64,000 nucleotides of DNA from Bolinopsis microptera (Eukaryota; Ctenophora; Tentaculata; Lobata; Bolinopsidae): contig NC_087079.1 in the NCBI RefSeq assembly GCF_026151205.1, forward strand, positions 7,988,635 to 8,052,634, in the 5' to 3' direction. The notes beneath the pieces are model-generated. The model was not told the DNA's origin. It saw only the letters and a list, made by a program, of their open reading frames with translations, and made no database searches. The position numbers were made by a program, and so were the translations under genes. Position 1 is the stretch's first letter; each line of letters begins with the position of its first letter. This document shows, piece by piece, positions 41,408-52,503 of the stretch.

Positions 41408-43108
41408 TAGTCGATCTGCGCGTCCACCGCCGTAGAATTTAATTTGTTTTTAAAAAGTACGTGCGCGCTAAAAATTTAGCTTTGATTACAAATTTGGTCA
41501 ATGTTTGCTAGTCATTTTGCGTAATAGATGTATTGGGCGATGTGTTTCAGTAGGGGATTGTAAAAGTAGATGAGAGGGATATCATCGAATTAATTCTTTT
41601 GAAACAACATCATTAAACAAAAATCACGATATCTAAAATATATCAATGTCGCGGCTTTTTTCACGAAGGTCTTAATTGCCACAATATCGTTTCATTTGTT
41701 TTATCTTTTCTCAGAATGTTTCCTACGGACGCAAAACACAAAAGCGTTTGTCACATTTAAAAAAAAGAAGAGATAGCTATTTACTAAACGAGCATATAGC
41801 AGATGATCACATGAATCTGACCAAAAGCCAAAAGGGCAATATTGTGGCAATTATCAGGTCTTCACTGAAAGTCAAATAATATTTAAATTCTGATAGCCAA
41901 TAAATAAATTAAGTCATGTTCCTGAAATAATTCTGAACTAAATTTCTCCTTCAAAAAATTGTTGCATCAACATAAACGGTAAAATAACTAAAATGACAGC
42001 AATTTTCACAAGAGCTATTTGAAATACAAGTTGATGGATCGATAGCATAATATTACAGAAATATAAGTTCGTATGTACAGTTATTAAATATGGTTAATTG
42101 TAACAAAAATAATGGTTCCATTAAACCAAGCTATTTGCATATTCACACCGGTCACTAAAATCAGCTACATATAAATGGCGTCCAAGTTTCAATAATATTT
42201 CTTGTCTCAAGAGGTAACAAGCATCTAACTCAAAAAATAATCGTGTTTCATTCTATGGAGGAGATGTTCTTCCTTTGCATCTACTTTTGCAGGATTCCCT
42301 TTTATCACTGGCTGAAGAATGTGTGCCTGCATAAAATTAAATTACAATATTTTGCTAGTACAAGATGGAACTACTCTCGATGTAACGTCTATGCCGATTA
42401 TTTTCAGTACTGTAGAAACCGCTTCTATTGGAATCTTAAGCACTACTCGAGAGGTAATTCTATTTTATATTTAAAGGAATACACGAGTTAAGTTAGTGAA
42501 AGTTTGAGTCAAGAGAATTGGCAATAAAAAATACTTTCCCAGAAAATTTTATAGCTTTACAAAAAAGTTAATTAGGGTCTCCACCACGGACGGCTGTGGT
42601 GAATGAATAAGGTGTCATGTGACTTGTAAAGTGTCATGTGACTTGTGAACAAGTGTTGTGATTGGCTAGTGTAAGGGTAGTGTTAGGGTGGTGAAAAGTG
42701 AAGGTAGTTACTTTGAACGTCTAGTGAAGGAGGTGCTATGAGGGAGGTGCTATGAAATTGGTGTGAAGTCGATCTTGATCTTGGGGTGGGGAATACTGTG
42801 AAAAATTTGGGTTAAAGTATCAATGTAGCCGTGTGGTAGTAAATATTAGAGATTACTTAGAATGTCTTTGTTGCAGTTTAATTTCAATATAAATTCCTTA
42901 CTTAGAGGTCTATAACTTCAAGACAAAAGCATATCCACATAGCAGGGACAGAAGGAAATCGCGACATGTGCGGAATCCCGATTTTTCCATTCTTTGCGAC
43001 AAATTTTATGTATAGTCTTATGTTTAGTCTGTTGAAAATCGCGGTATCGCGATTTTTGGGCAAAATAATCGCGATTTTCTTGCCACATAGGTTATGAAGT
43101 GGTAGAAC
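41408..43108. other. No supported gene
   Basis: AT-rich, with short ORFs of no family. 42615-42660 contains two GTGTCATGTGACTTGT words. It should include the 3' UTR of TMEM30 near its right end. Confidence 0.5.
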
Positions 43109-46100
43109 TTACATGTCTTTCTTTGCGATGAAAGCGAAAGCAGTAGCCAGCACCAAGAGAAGAGATCCAACCACCAAATACACAATTCCTATCATCAGAT
43201 TCTTAGCTCCGAAAATACTGAGGATATTAAACAATATAAGTTTTTATCTTCATCCGAGCTTGGTAGGCTTATCAAATTGGTAAATTATTTTGGGCATTTT
43301 ACCACCGAACTTGATCCAGATTCCAGCGGTAAAACATGCACAACAATTTCGAAGAACAGGTAATATGTCACAATATGTGGCGACACCGAGGCCAGGGACA
43401 TTAAAAACCGCAGAAGAAAAGGTAGACTAAATAATAGGTAAATACCTGGTGGTTGACAGGACGAAGAACTTCTTGCTGTGGTAATAGAGAACAGGGTATC
43501 TGTAGTTCACTTTCAGTCTGTAACTCCCACTCTCTAGACCGTTGCTTAGTTCAGGGTTCAGTTCCATTGTGATTCGAGAGTACAACTGGAACGTTCTACT
43601 GTTATTTCAGAATATACACAGTATAAAGATGACTGAAGTAAATAAATTGTAGCATTTGCTAACACGCTTCGACATGGAATACCAGAAATAATATTTATAT
43701 ATTATCTATTTCAAGATACAGATAAGCTTAACTCATTCAAGCTCAACCTTTATCATTACAGTTTAACAACATTAAGATCCTACAAAGAGCTCCCCTTGAA
43801 CGAATTATATCATTCGTTCCCCAGAGTTCAATTATTTCTAATACCAGATATTTGAAGGTTCACCTTTCTGAAGGTAGGGAAAGCAGCAACCCTCATCCAC
43901 ACAATAAAGGGCTCGTTGAGGAAGGCGTTGTTAGAAGGGTTACCAGGATCCAACTCGTAGGGCGCCTTCGACCAGGACGGCGGCTTTACTGTTCCTGCAA
44001 ATAATTTCAGGTAATTAAATCTAGGTGGTTATCACGCAATTTGAACACTAAACATAATATAAATTTTTAAGTTATAATCTCACAATTCAGAAGAATCTGC
44101 TAGGTTCAACAAAGCTGATGAAATATATTTCGCAGATTTTTCCACAGAATAATTCATCATAATATGGTTCATCTGAATACTTAAATATTTTTATGGCACA
44201 TTAATTATACAGTTAATAACAGTGCAGTTTGGCACAGAATAAACGGCACGTGTTTTTTGACGTGTGTGTGCAAAATTCTCATGTTGTTAATCCCTAGCAC
44301 TGATCTAGGTGTCTAGTATATACTCTAGAGGTCTAGGTGTAAAATAAACCTAATAAAAGATTAGCAAATGAAGCAACTAATGAACTCCGTCCTTTAAAAA
44401 TATAATCTTGTCTAGACGAATCTAGAACCATCATCACGTACGTGGATAGGGTCATTACTCATTTTCTAGTTTAATTTGTAGTCCTTACAAGAATTATTAT
44501 TTTTTGCTATTCTATTTTTCCGTAATTGTAAACCAATTGTAAAATTCGTGTATTTTTGGGTATTTCATTGTGATGATCGACATGGTCTTGAGCCCATAAA
44601 TTATAACTTTATTGTTTACCTGTTTAAATTTAAATTGTATTTTGATAATTGCAACTTACCCTTTGTTAAAGTTTAAATTAGGACAGTAAGAACGAGTCAT
44701 AAAAACTTAGGCTGACAGAAAATTCAGACGTATTTATCATTCTGACATTCTACAGAGTACTTTTCAAGTCCCCGTACACGGTTGATTGAGTAACATTGTG
44801 TATGGGATTGAAAAAATAAATACAAAAATTAACTTAACACTTACATAGCGCTTCTTTAATTTGATTAAGAAAAGCATATCTTATTATATTAACGACAGCC
44901 ATAAACTTATTCATTCAATCGTGACTTTGCATAATACACTTTAATATAAACGGCTATTAAAAGAAAGGTAAAATTCTTTTAATTATATGTTTTACTGATC
45001 TCCGTTGTAGACTTATCATATCAAGGATGTTTATTGTTAACAACTTCAGATTTGTTATTAAAGTTCGATAATAATAATAATAGCAATCCCCACATACCAT
45101 TGAAGGAGGCAACAAGGTCGTTTCCTGCAGGATTCTTGAACTTGTTCCCATGATCGGACTCCCAAGCAATACCCTCCTGGGTGAAGTTTATCTTCTTGTT
45201 TACATCTAGTATACTCCCGTTCTTGTGTGTCTGCGACAACCATTCCAGGTCGAATGTATCTGAAGATAAGATTGTTTTTTTCCAGATTTTAAGAAAAATG
45301 GTTACCACCCCCGGAATGTAGCGGTATTATTCGAACTAAATGGCTTACAAGTACATGATATGACTCTTTAGAGAACACACTACAAATTCCACAGATGACG
45401 TAATCATGACGTGCCATTATCGTGTGTACAGTACAACATCACGTGCAAGGACACGTGCAAGGACACGTGCAGGGACACGTGCAGGGACACGTGCACATGG
45501 AGAATTGGCCACATAGTACACTCGATAGTAAATACAGAAGATTAGTTACAGAGTGATTATCTAAAGGCATAATTAGGGCAGTGTAAATTACGGAAATGAG
45601 TAACAAGTACTTTGACCAGTGTATAGTATAGTGTACACATTTCATATTATATTATATATAGAGTAGCTTTTGTTATAGTAATTATTTTAGTTAGAACAAT
45701 ATGAAGTAGAATTTAGTATGAACTTGAGATAGAATACAATGTACTGAGTACTGACACATACAACTGTATGTATTTATTGTACAATGTATACACTATACAC
45801 TATACACTGACGCATTATACTTAGTGTGCGCTGAGAAAGGCTAGCAGGAAATCGCCGTTACGTGGCCATTTTGGACTAATAACAGTTTAGTTTTAAAATA
45901 TTTCGCAACCACAAGTCATGCAAACGTCTTGAAGAGGCGGAAACATCCAATGTGAGACCTCTAGCTTGAGTCTTATTACCAGTGTTTCAGAAATCAAATT
46001 AAAACCTAAGATAATCTGCATCATAGGCCAGTGCCGTGCTAACAATAGTAATAATAATGGATATGAATTGGGGGTTTTACAGGCTGTTGATATGAGCAAC

Positions 46101-47683
46101 AGTGAGTCAGTGAGGTCCTTGTTACGAGGAAATGTATAATGGACTAAGTATGTCTGTATAGTATACAGTGTATAGCAGCAGACAATATGATATAATACGA
46201 TAGAGATTAGAGATGTAACCAATTGAGTGATTACATTGAGTAAAGTCAGTAAAGTCAGTAAACTACGAGTAAACTGACCGTTGAACATGCTATTAGCGAT
46301 GAGACCGCAAGGGGCGAACACTTTTTTTGAGTCCAGGTCACTCTCATACGGTTCACAGTTGTCATCAGGATTCAGAGGATTACCTGAAGAGTTAATTATA
46401 AGTTAATTAACTCAGTAATTAGTTCGATCACTTATCAATTGCATTTAATTAATGGTTTTTACAGCACATCAGAATAATTGAAGAGATGTTACTGAGGCTA
46501 AGATCCTACATACACTGACAAAACTGTCCGCTCTTGCAACAGTGTTTTAATCCTACACTTGATACCTGAGACGCCTATTCATAATGAGAAATGGTCGAAA
46601 ATTAGTTGAAATTCAACAGTACAATCTTAAATACTCACCCCTGAGTTGGTAATCTGACCGAGAAGTAGCGTACTTTCTGTGGTTCTGGTAGAACCTGGGT
46701 ACAAGGGAGCGTTCGCGTTAGTTAGTCTGACGTTTAACACTGATTTATTAAAACTGGGGTAAGATTGCAAATTTAGGTTGGCTGGTGGGTGGCGGCCACA
46801 GACCTATAATTCCCTCCTATTAAACAAATTATACACTGAAAATCATACACTGAAATTAAATGCTTCACAAGCATTTAATTTAGGTTAATCTAATGAAATG
46901 TTGTTAATAATAATAAAAAAGACTGACCGTTCGAGGCCGTAGTACATCATGACCTGACTGCCACTGAACTTGGTATCCAGGTTAAAGTCTACAGTACAAT
47001 AACAATCCTCCGTGTAGGACTTAGTTTCACAGCCATTACACTCTGAGTAGTCTAGTCTCATTTCTTTTACCTGATCAGGTGTGCTTGTTAGAATGTTTGT
47101 TAAGTAATCGATAATGTAGTAAAGTGCCAAACATCGGAAACCGGCCGATATACTACATGTCACCTTATTTTACTCATACGGTGTGAAATATACATCTGTT
47201 CTAGAGACGTAACAGTTTATTTTCCACGAGATAAATTGTTATCAATAATAATACATGTATAATAAAAGAAAACATTGTAAGTGCAATTGGTGAAATAATA
47301 CTAACAGATCCTGCAGTAGTAATGAGCAGAAGGCCGATAGGGACGAGGAAAATACCCAAAACTCCAAATACAGGCACTGTACTGTGAATGTTTATAATAG
47401 GTTTCCAGGCCGGCAGTCTTTGTTGGTAAAAGGCGCCATCTGAAAGGAGTAGTTTCTTGTAATCCGGTTTATAATTGTTTCGAAATATGTGATAATATCT
47501 CGTTAAAAATAAGAAGTTTCTGGATTCTTACCAACATAAGGGACTGATAAAAGTAGTGGTAATTGGTTATAATAATAGAATGTAATGTGATTATTATGTT
47601 ATAATTGACCCTCACTGATCCCCCCGGCCCCTCGCTGACTCACCGTCAGGTCTCTTAGATACGACCTCCTCTCTTTCCAACAT
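43109..47683 (-). CDS. TMEM30: TMEM30/CDC50, P4-ATPase flippase subunit
   Basis: CDC50 proteins chaperone P4-ATPase lipid flippases out of the ER and stay as their beta subunit. Nine exons in matching phase: 47644-47683, 47306-47439, 46928-47070, 46639-46694, 46279-46383, 45098-45259, 43864-43994, 43446-43585, 43109-43217 (339 residues). Hallmarks: [10 protein letters not shown], first membrane helix [19 protein letters not shown], ectodomain cysteines [75 protein letters not shown], and second helix [20 protein letters not shown]. The stop overlaps a donor-like ACATGTAAGT, so one more 3' exon is possible. It lies 340 bp behind RPS29 on the same strand. Confidence 0.96.
45430..45495. repeat. 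12-bp CACGTG-containing tandem repeat in TMEM30 intron
   Basis: Five units of (GGACACGTGCAR). Each carries the E-box core CACGTG, giving a cluster of potential bHLH sites. Function unknown. Confidence 0.9.
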
Positions 47684-48020
47684 TAGAAGTTATAAGGTAG
47701 ACGACAGAGAGGAGATTATATAGATGGCAGGTCACTGAGGACTCTTCCTTCAATCACGACATCTTGATGAGAATTAAGTAAACTTAGATTGTTAAACTTA
47801 TACTTCAATCTAAGTGTGGAGCGTCAGTCTGTCTCAAATACATTGAATCATTTGAATAAAGTGAGCCTTCCATAGCAGCTGAGATTGCCTGGTGACCTGG
47901 AGGTGCCTGTTGAATTTACCACATTTAAAATTTGTCACACAATGAAACAGCATAAATAATCTAGATAAAAAACAAATAGATTTAAAAACAAAAACAAAAA
48001 TGAATCAGATTTCTTCATCT
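47684..48020. other. RPS29-TMEM30 spacer
   Basis: A TATATAATC word (about 47716-47724) lies some 35 bp upstream of the TMEM30 ATG and could be its TATA box. No acceptor is evident directly before the ATG. Confidence 0.4.
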
Positions 48021-48191
48021 CTATCTCAGCTTCTGGAATCCAATAGCTTTTGAGTATTGTTGGAAACACTGTCTGCACATGTCAAGACTGTACTTTCTGA
48101 TCAGACCATGATGGTTGGCACAAACTCGGCACTTCCTGGAGCCTGGTCCGTATTTCCTGGGGTGAGAGTACCATACGTTGTCGTGACCCAT
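48021..48191 (-). CDS. RPS29: Ribosomal protein S29 (uS14)
   Basis: A 56-residue protein in one coding exon: [20 protein letters not shown], then [36 protein letters not shown]. The two CxxC pairs that bind zinc in the 40S head protein are intact, and the length equals the family's. An acceptor-like ATTTATCTCTAG lies about 23 bp upstream of the ATG, so a 5' UTR intron is likely, as in other ribosomal protein genes. TMEM30 follows on the same strand. Confidence 0.97.
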   Translation of the reverse strand: MGHDNVWYSHPRKYGPGSRKCRVCANHHGLIRKYSLDMCRQCFQQYSKAIGFQKLR

Positions 48192-48982
48192 TTTGAGAGT
48201 TGGAGGACTTGCTAGAGATAAATATTTATTAAGTTATAAGATAATGATTAATGAGATAATAACAGGTATTGCATTGTGTGATTGAGTATTAGCTATACTG
48301 TTATTATAAATTAATATAATTGTTCATTCCTTTTGAAAGGTTATTTTAATTAGAATGTCAGGATAGTTAGAGAAGGCACCATATGCTATGTAATAAGGCT
48401 ATGTAATAAGGCAATGAAAATGAGAAAGCCAAGATTTGATTATTTAGAACAGCTGCATCCTCTAACAATCTATCTAGAACTTTCAATATTTAGTGCACGG
48501 GTCACTACCAAATTTCCAATTAGATTTCTGGCTGACTAAGAGCCTTGATGGCTGCAGTATATATGTGCTTCACAACTGGCAGGTGGCAAAATGCAAACCG
48601 TGTCCGTGGCCATCACATAAAGTCACGAACGATCTCTGCACGTACCCACTCATCTCAAAATGCCTTGGACATATATAAACAGACAGTCCAGCTTCAGTTT
48701 TCGATTCTCTAGGGGATTGTGCAGACCAAGACTCCCAGAGTTTGCAGCCCCTTTATCTGTGCTAATTAGGGGTTGTACCCTTCTGCCCCTGAGTCCAGTT
48801 GCCATCATTCAATGTTTTTAATACAATAAATTTTTTTATCGATTTGTAGTTTTGTTACGTGTTGAAAAACAGAGCTCCCTTATCTCTGTTTAATCGGAAA
48901 TTTTAACTGCCACTGCACTGCTACTGCACGGTGTTTGTACTTTACCTTTGTACATCTATACAAGTACAAATACACAATTGCA
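48192..48982. other. RPS29 upstream and LINE 5' region
   Basis: Contains the RPS29 5' intron and promoter (not located) and, towards the right, the LINE 5' UTR. I could not fix the LINE's left border or its target duplication. Confidence 0.45.
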
Positions 48983-50246
48983 ATGGAAAAGTCTGCTCAT
49001 AACTCTGCAAAGAATCTTCTCGTCAACGGTTTATGTAAAGCTTGTTCGAATGATGAGGTTGTCAAAAGTACCGACATTGTACAGTGTTTTTGGTGTAAGG
49101 ACAGTTTTCATGCTATCAACTGTGATGAAACTTGCAATGTCAGTGCGCCCACGGTTTTTACTGCCCACCTGTCTCATGCTGTGAACAACACTTCATCTTA
49201 TGCTAAACGATTTGGTCGCTTTCTATTTATCTGTAATGATTGTAGTACTGCTGAGGAGGAAAAGAGGGCTGCTACTACCGTAGATCGGGTAGGATTGTTA
49301 GATAATAAAATAGATGCCATAAATTTGGAGTTCAGGGAAGAGATGTCTGAACTTAAAACCTTGCTGAAGGAACAACTGTCCCAGAAACCTGAGAGAGCTC
49401 AAGAGCGATCCTCAGATCAGGTTGATTTTATGAAACAATTTGCTGAACAGTTTTCATCTTTAAAAGAAGACCTCACGAAAAATATCAATGATGTTATTGA
49501 CAATAAAGTAAACACTGTTGTAACAAAATCCGGTACTGTTTCTCATACAAAGGACGTTCTCTATTCCAGCTTGTTTACCGACTCAAACAGTTCCACACCA
49601 TCTGCTCAACCACCACATGTTCCAATTGCTTCAACACGTACACAACCTTCATCACCCGAGATTCTAATTCTGTCCCCGAAAGAAGAACAATCGGTAAATG
49701 CTGCAACAATGACGAATGTGAAAAAATTTGCTACTGATAAATTAAAGAGCAGTCAAGTAGTATTTCTCAGATGTAATGAAAACAACAAGAAAGTTTCAAT
49801 TGGCTTCCCTAATGCTGAAATTCGTGATAAGGCTACTTCACTTCTCAATGATGGAAATACCTTAGATTCGTATGGATATCAGTCTAAGAATGGCAACAAA
49901 ATGCTGCCAAAAGTTACTATTTATGGTGTTTCTTCTGAAGTTCTTGACGATATAGACACTACAGCTGTAGGGAATGATGCCGATAAACTTAGGGATCTTG
50001 AAAAGAACCACTTAGTCGCCCAAATTGTGGAGAAAAACTCGTCCATCAAAGATTTGTATGAAGCAGGGCACACTATCAGTATTGTCTATCTCAATAAGAT
50101 AAAACGTTTCACCAACGATAAGCAGGAACGCATAGAGCTCACTATTGGAATCAAACTATCACCATCTGTCTATAGAGTCCTCTTTAACCAACAACAAGGA
50201 TCTCTCTATTTAGGTAGTCGCAGATACAAAGTAACTGATCGCTTCT
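48983..50246 (+). CDS. LINE ORF1, first part (PHD-like finger, coiled coil)
   Basis: Starts MEKSAHNSAKNLLVNG at 48983. A PHD-like finger follows (CKACSN, CFWCKDSFHAINCDE, FICNDCS), then a predicted coiled coil (EFREEMSELKTLLKEQL) and a C-terminal region with SSQVVFLRCNENNKKVSIGF. Such ORF1 proteins bind the element's RNA. The frame is interrupted after TDRF by the TIR element at 50247-52200 and continues at 52201. If that element is ignored, ORF1 is 520 codons and uninterrupted. Confidence 0.88.
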
Positions 50247-52200
50247 GGACGTGTTCAAACCTGGTTGGTGGTTTTGTTACATTTCTCCCACTCTTTACTT
50301 CTGGGCCCCCAGATTGAAATCTGTAACATTTTAAGACAAACTGAAACTACTGACAAAAACTAGACCCTTTGACTGAGGGCACCCTTGAATCAGAATTTTT
50401 GTAACATATTCAGGTCCTGAGATATAGCAGTTTAGTTTGGGGCCCTGGATATTGAATTTTGTAACACATTTCTATGTTACACATTTTCAATGAGTTTTTA
50501 GAGAAGCTTCTTGATAGTTTTTCAAGTTCAGACCAGTTTTTCTAGGTCACAAAGGGTTCCATCAACCATATTCTTGACCAAATTTTGTACTTGGGCCCAA
50601 AACATTGAATTCTGTAACATATTTATGTTTTCACTGCCAAGGTCATATCTGGAATATTCAATATATTTTTGTATTGGTAACATGGTTTTTAGATTCTCAT
50701 ACAAAATTCTGAAGCAATCCTTATTCATATAATTTGATAAAATGGCTGCGGAACTTGAATTATGTAACATTAGAAATTAAGTGTATAGAGTATGTACCCT
50801 AGTGTGAGGGGTGTTAGGTAAGCTTTATTATAGTTTTTGAAGTTCAGACCAGTTTTTCCAGGTCACAAAGGGTTCCATCAACCATATTCTTGACCAAATT
50901 TTGTACTTGGGCCCAAAACATTGAATTTTGTAACATATTTATGTTTTTACTACAAAGCTCATATTTGGAATGTTCAATATATTCTTGTACTGGTAACATG
51001 GTTTTTAGATTCTCATGCAGAATTGTAAAGCAATCCTTATTCGTATAATTTGATAAAATGGCTGCGGAACTTGAATAATGTAACATTAGAAAGTAAATTT
51101 ATAGAGTATAGTATATAGTATGTATCCTAGTGTGAGGGGTGTTAGGCAAGCTATATTATAGTTTTTGAAGTTCAGACCAGTTTGCCTAGGTCATAAAGGG
51201 TTCCATCAACCATATTATTGACCATATTTTGTACTTGGGCCCAAAACATTGAATTTTGTAACGTTTTAATGTTCCGGTCAAGCATTTTGTACACCAAAAT
51301 TGTAAAATTTTGTATAAATTACGAGTCAATTGTCACTCTGCCACTTCAGTGGATAAACTCGTGACCTGACATTTTATTGTTACAAATTTCAATATATAGG
51401 GCCCAATTTCTATTTTCTATACAATTTGATATATAAATTAAACGTTTTTAAATATCCAACCTTTTATCTAATTAGCTATATTCATTTGATTAAATTTACC
51501 GCGTTCTGTCGTAAATTTAAATTACATTACATTTAAATTGTTACAAAATTCAATAATTTGGTCCCAATTATCATTTTTTAAATTTGTTAAGTTGTTTCGT
51601 GTATTTATTTTAATGCATCAACCAACTTAAAACCAATACTAGATCAGACACCTCTGTATAACATACTCATTTGTAACCATGTTACGTTATTCAAAGAAAT
51701 GGGCCTTTTATTGATTATGAGCCATATACCAAGATTGTTGTAATGCCTTTATACAAGAATTGCTGCACTAATAACCTGGTTTTAGAGTTAAATACATATC
51801 CTACACTAGCTGTGGTTGTAACAAACTATAAAGATATCATGAAAACAAGATGTTACAAAATGTCCATTTTGGGCCTTTTTATGAACTCAAAAGTGGGCCT
51901 TTTTTCATTCCGCAGCTAAGCAAATACCTAAAGTACATTTTTGTGGAGCAAGAATCTTTAGAATATAATAATTGGCTGAGCCATTGAAAAGTGTAACCAA
52001 ATGTTACATTTTTCAATATAACTGGGCCATTTTACAATATTATTCATAGCCGATGACCTGAGACTATTTGTTATGACAATTATAATCATATCTGAAAGTT
52101 TCAAGACCATCGAGTAATTATTAATGGAGTTATTGTAAAAATGAGAAAATCGCCCATTTTGGCAGTGTAACAAAACCACCAACCAGGTTTGAACATGTCC
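50247..52200. mobile_element. 1954-bp TIR element inserted in LINE ORF1
   Basis: Inverted ends of 35 bp with one mismatch begin GGAC(G/A)TGTTCAAACCTGG. The flanking TTCT is duplicated (50243-50246 and 52201-52204). Removing the element plus one TTCT restores the LINE reading frame exactly. The inside has roughly 320-bp tandem repeats (50510-50800, 50830-51110, partial 51160-51270) and many TTTTGTAACAT words, no transposase. Family unassigned; the TSD is 4 bp, or 5 bp if an adjoining C is counted. Confidence 0.92.
50505..51275. repeat. Roughly 320-bp tandem repeats inside the TIR element
   Basis: Units share AAGTTCAGACCAGTTT, GGGTTCCATCAACCATATTC, TTGTACTTGGGCCCAAAACA and AAAATGGCTGCGGAACTTGA. 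Confidence 0.95.
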
Positions 52201-52503
52201 TTCTACATCAAACAGTGTTATCATTGTCAAATGATTGGACACACTTCTGTTGACTGTAATGAAGTCAAAACAAATAAACATCCTACCTGCATGTACTGTA
52301 TGGGAAGTCACCGGTCTTCAGCATGCCAATTTAAGCAGAAGAAGGACAAACATGCCTGTGCTCGATGTTTGGCTTCAACACACACTAATGATGCCGAGAA
52401 TTCAAGAACACATAATGCGGCAGCTTACGATTGTCCTGTGTTGGTAAGAGAAACTAAACGTATTGCTGCTAACACTGACTTTATTTCAAAAAACGTAATG
52501 TGA
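52201..52503 (+). CDS. LINE ORF1, C-terminal zinc knuckles
   Basis: In frame with the first part of ORF1 once the TIR element is removed. Three gag-like knuckles: CYHCQMIGHTSVDC, CMYCMGSHRSSAC, and CARCLASTHTNDAEN with a later C. Ends ATGTGA, overlapping the start of the ORF2 frame. Confidence 0.88.
   Translation, partial: FYIKQCYHCQMIGHTSVDCNEVKTNKHPTCMYCMGSHRSSACQFKQKKDKHACARCLASTHTNDAENSRTHNAAAYDCPVLVRETKRIAANTDFISKNVM

Noticed and set aside
48935-48982. Earlier start for LINE ORF1
   Set aside because: Codons upstream of 48983 lie in frame, but MEKSAHNS at 48983 directly precedes the PHD-like finger and is the more natural start.
50844-51086. Small minus-strand ORFs repeated within the TIR element
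   Set aside because: They repeat because of the roughly 320-bp tandem repeats and have no coding features.
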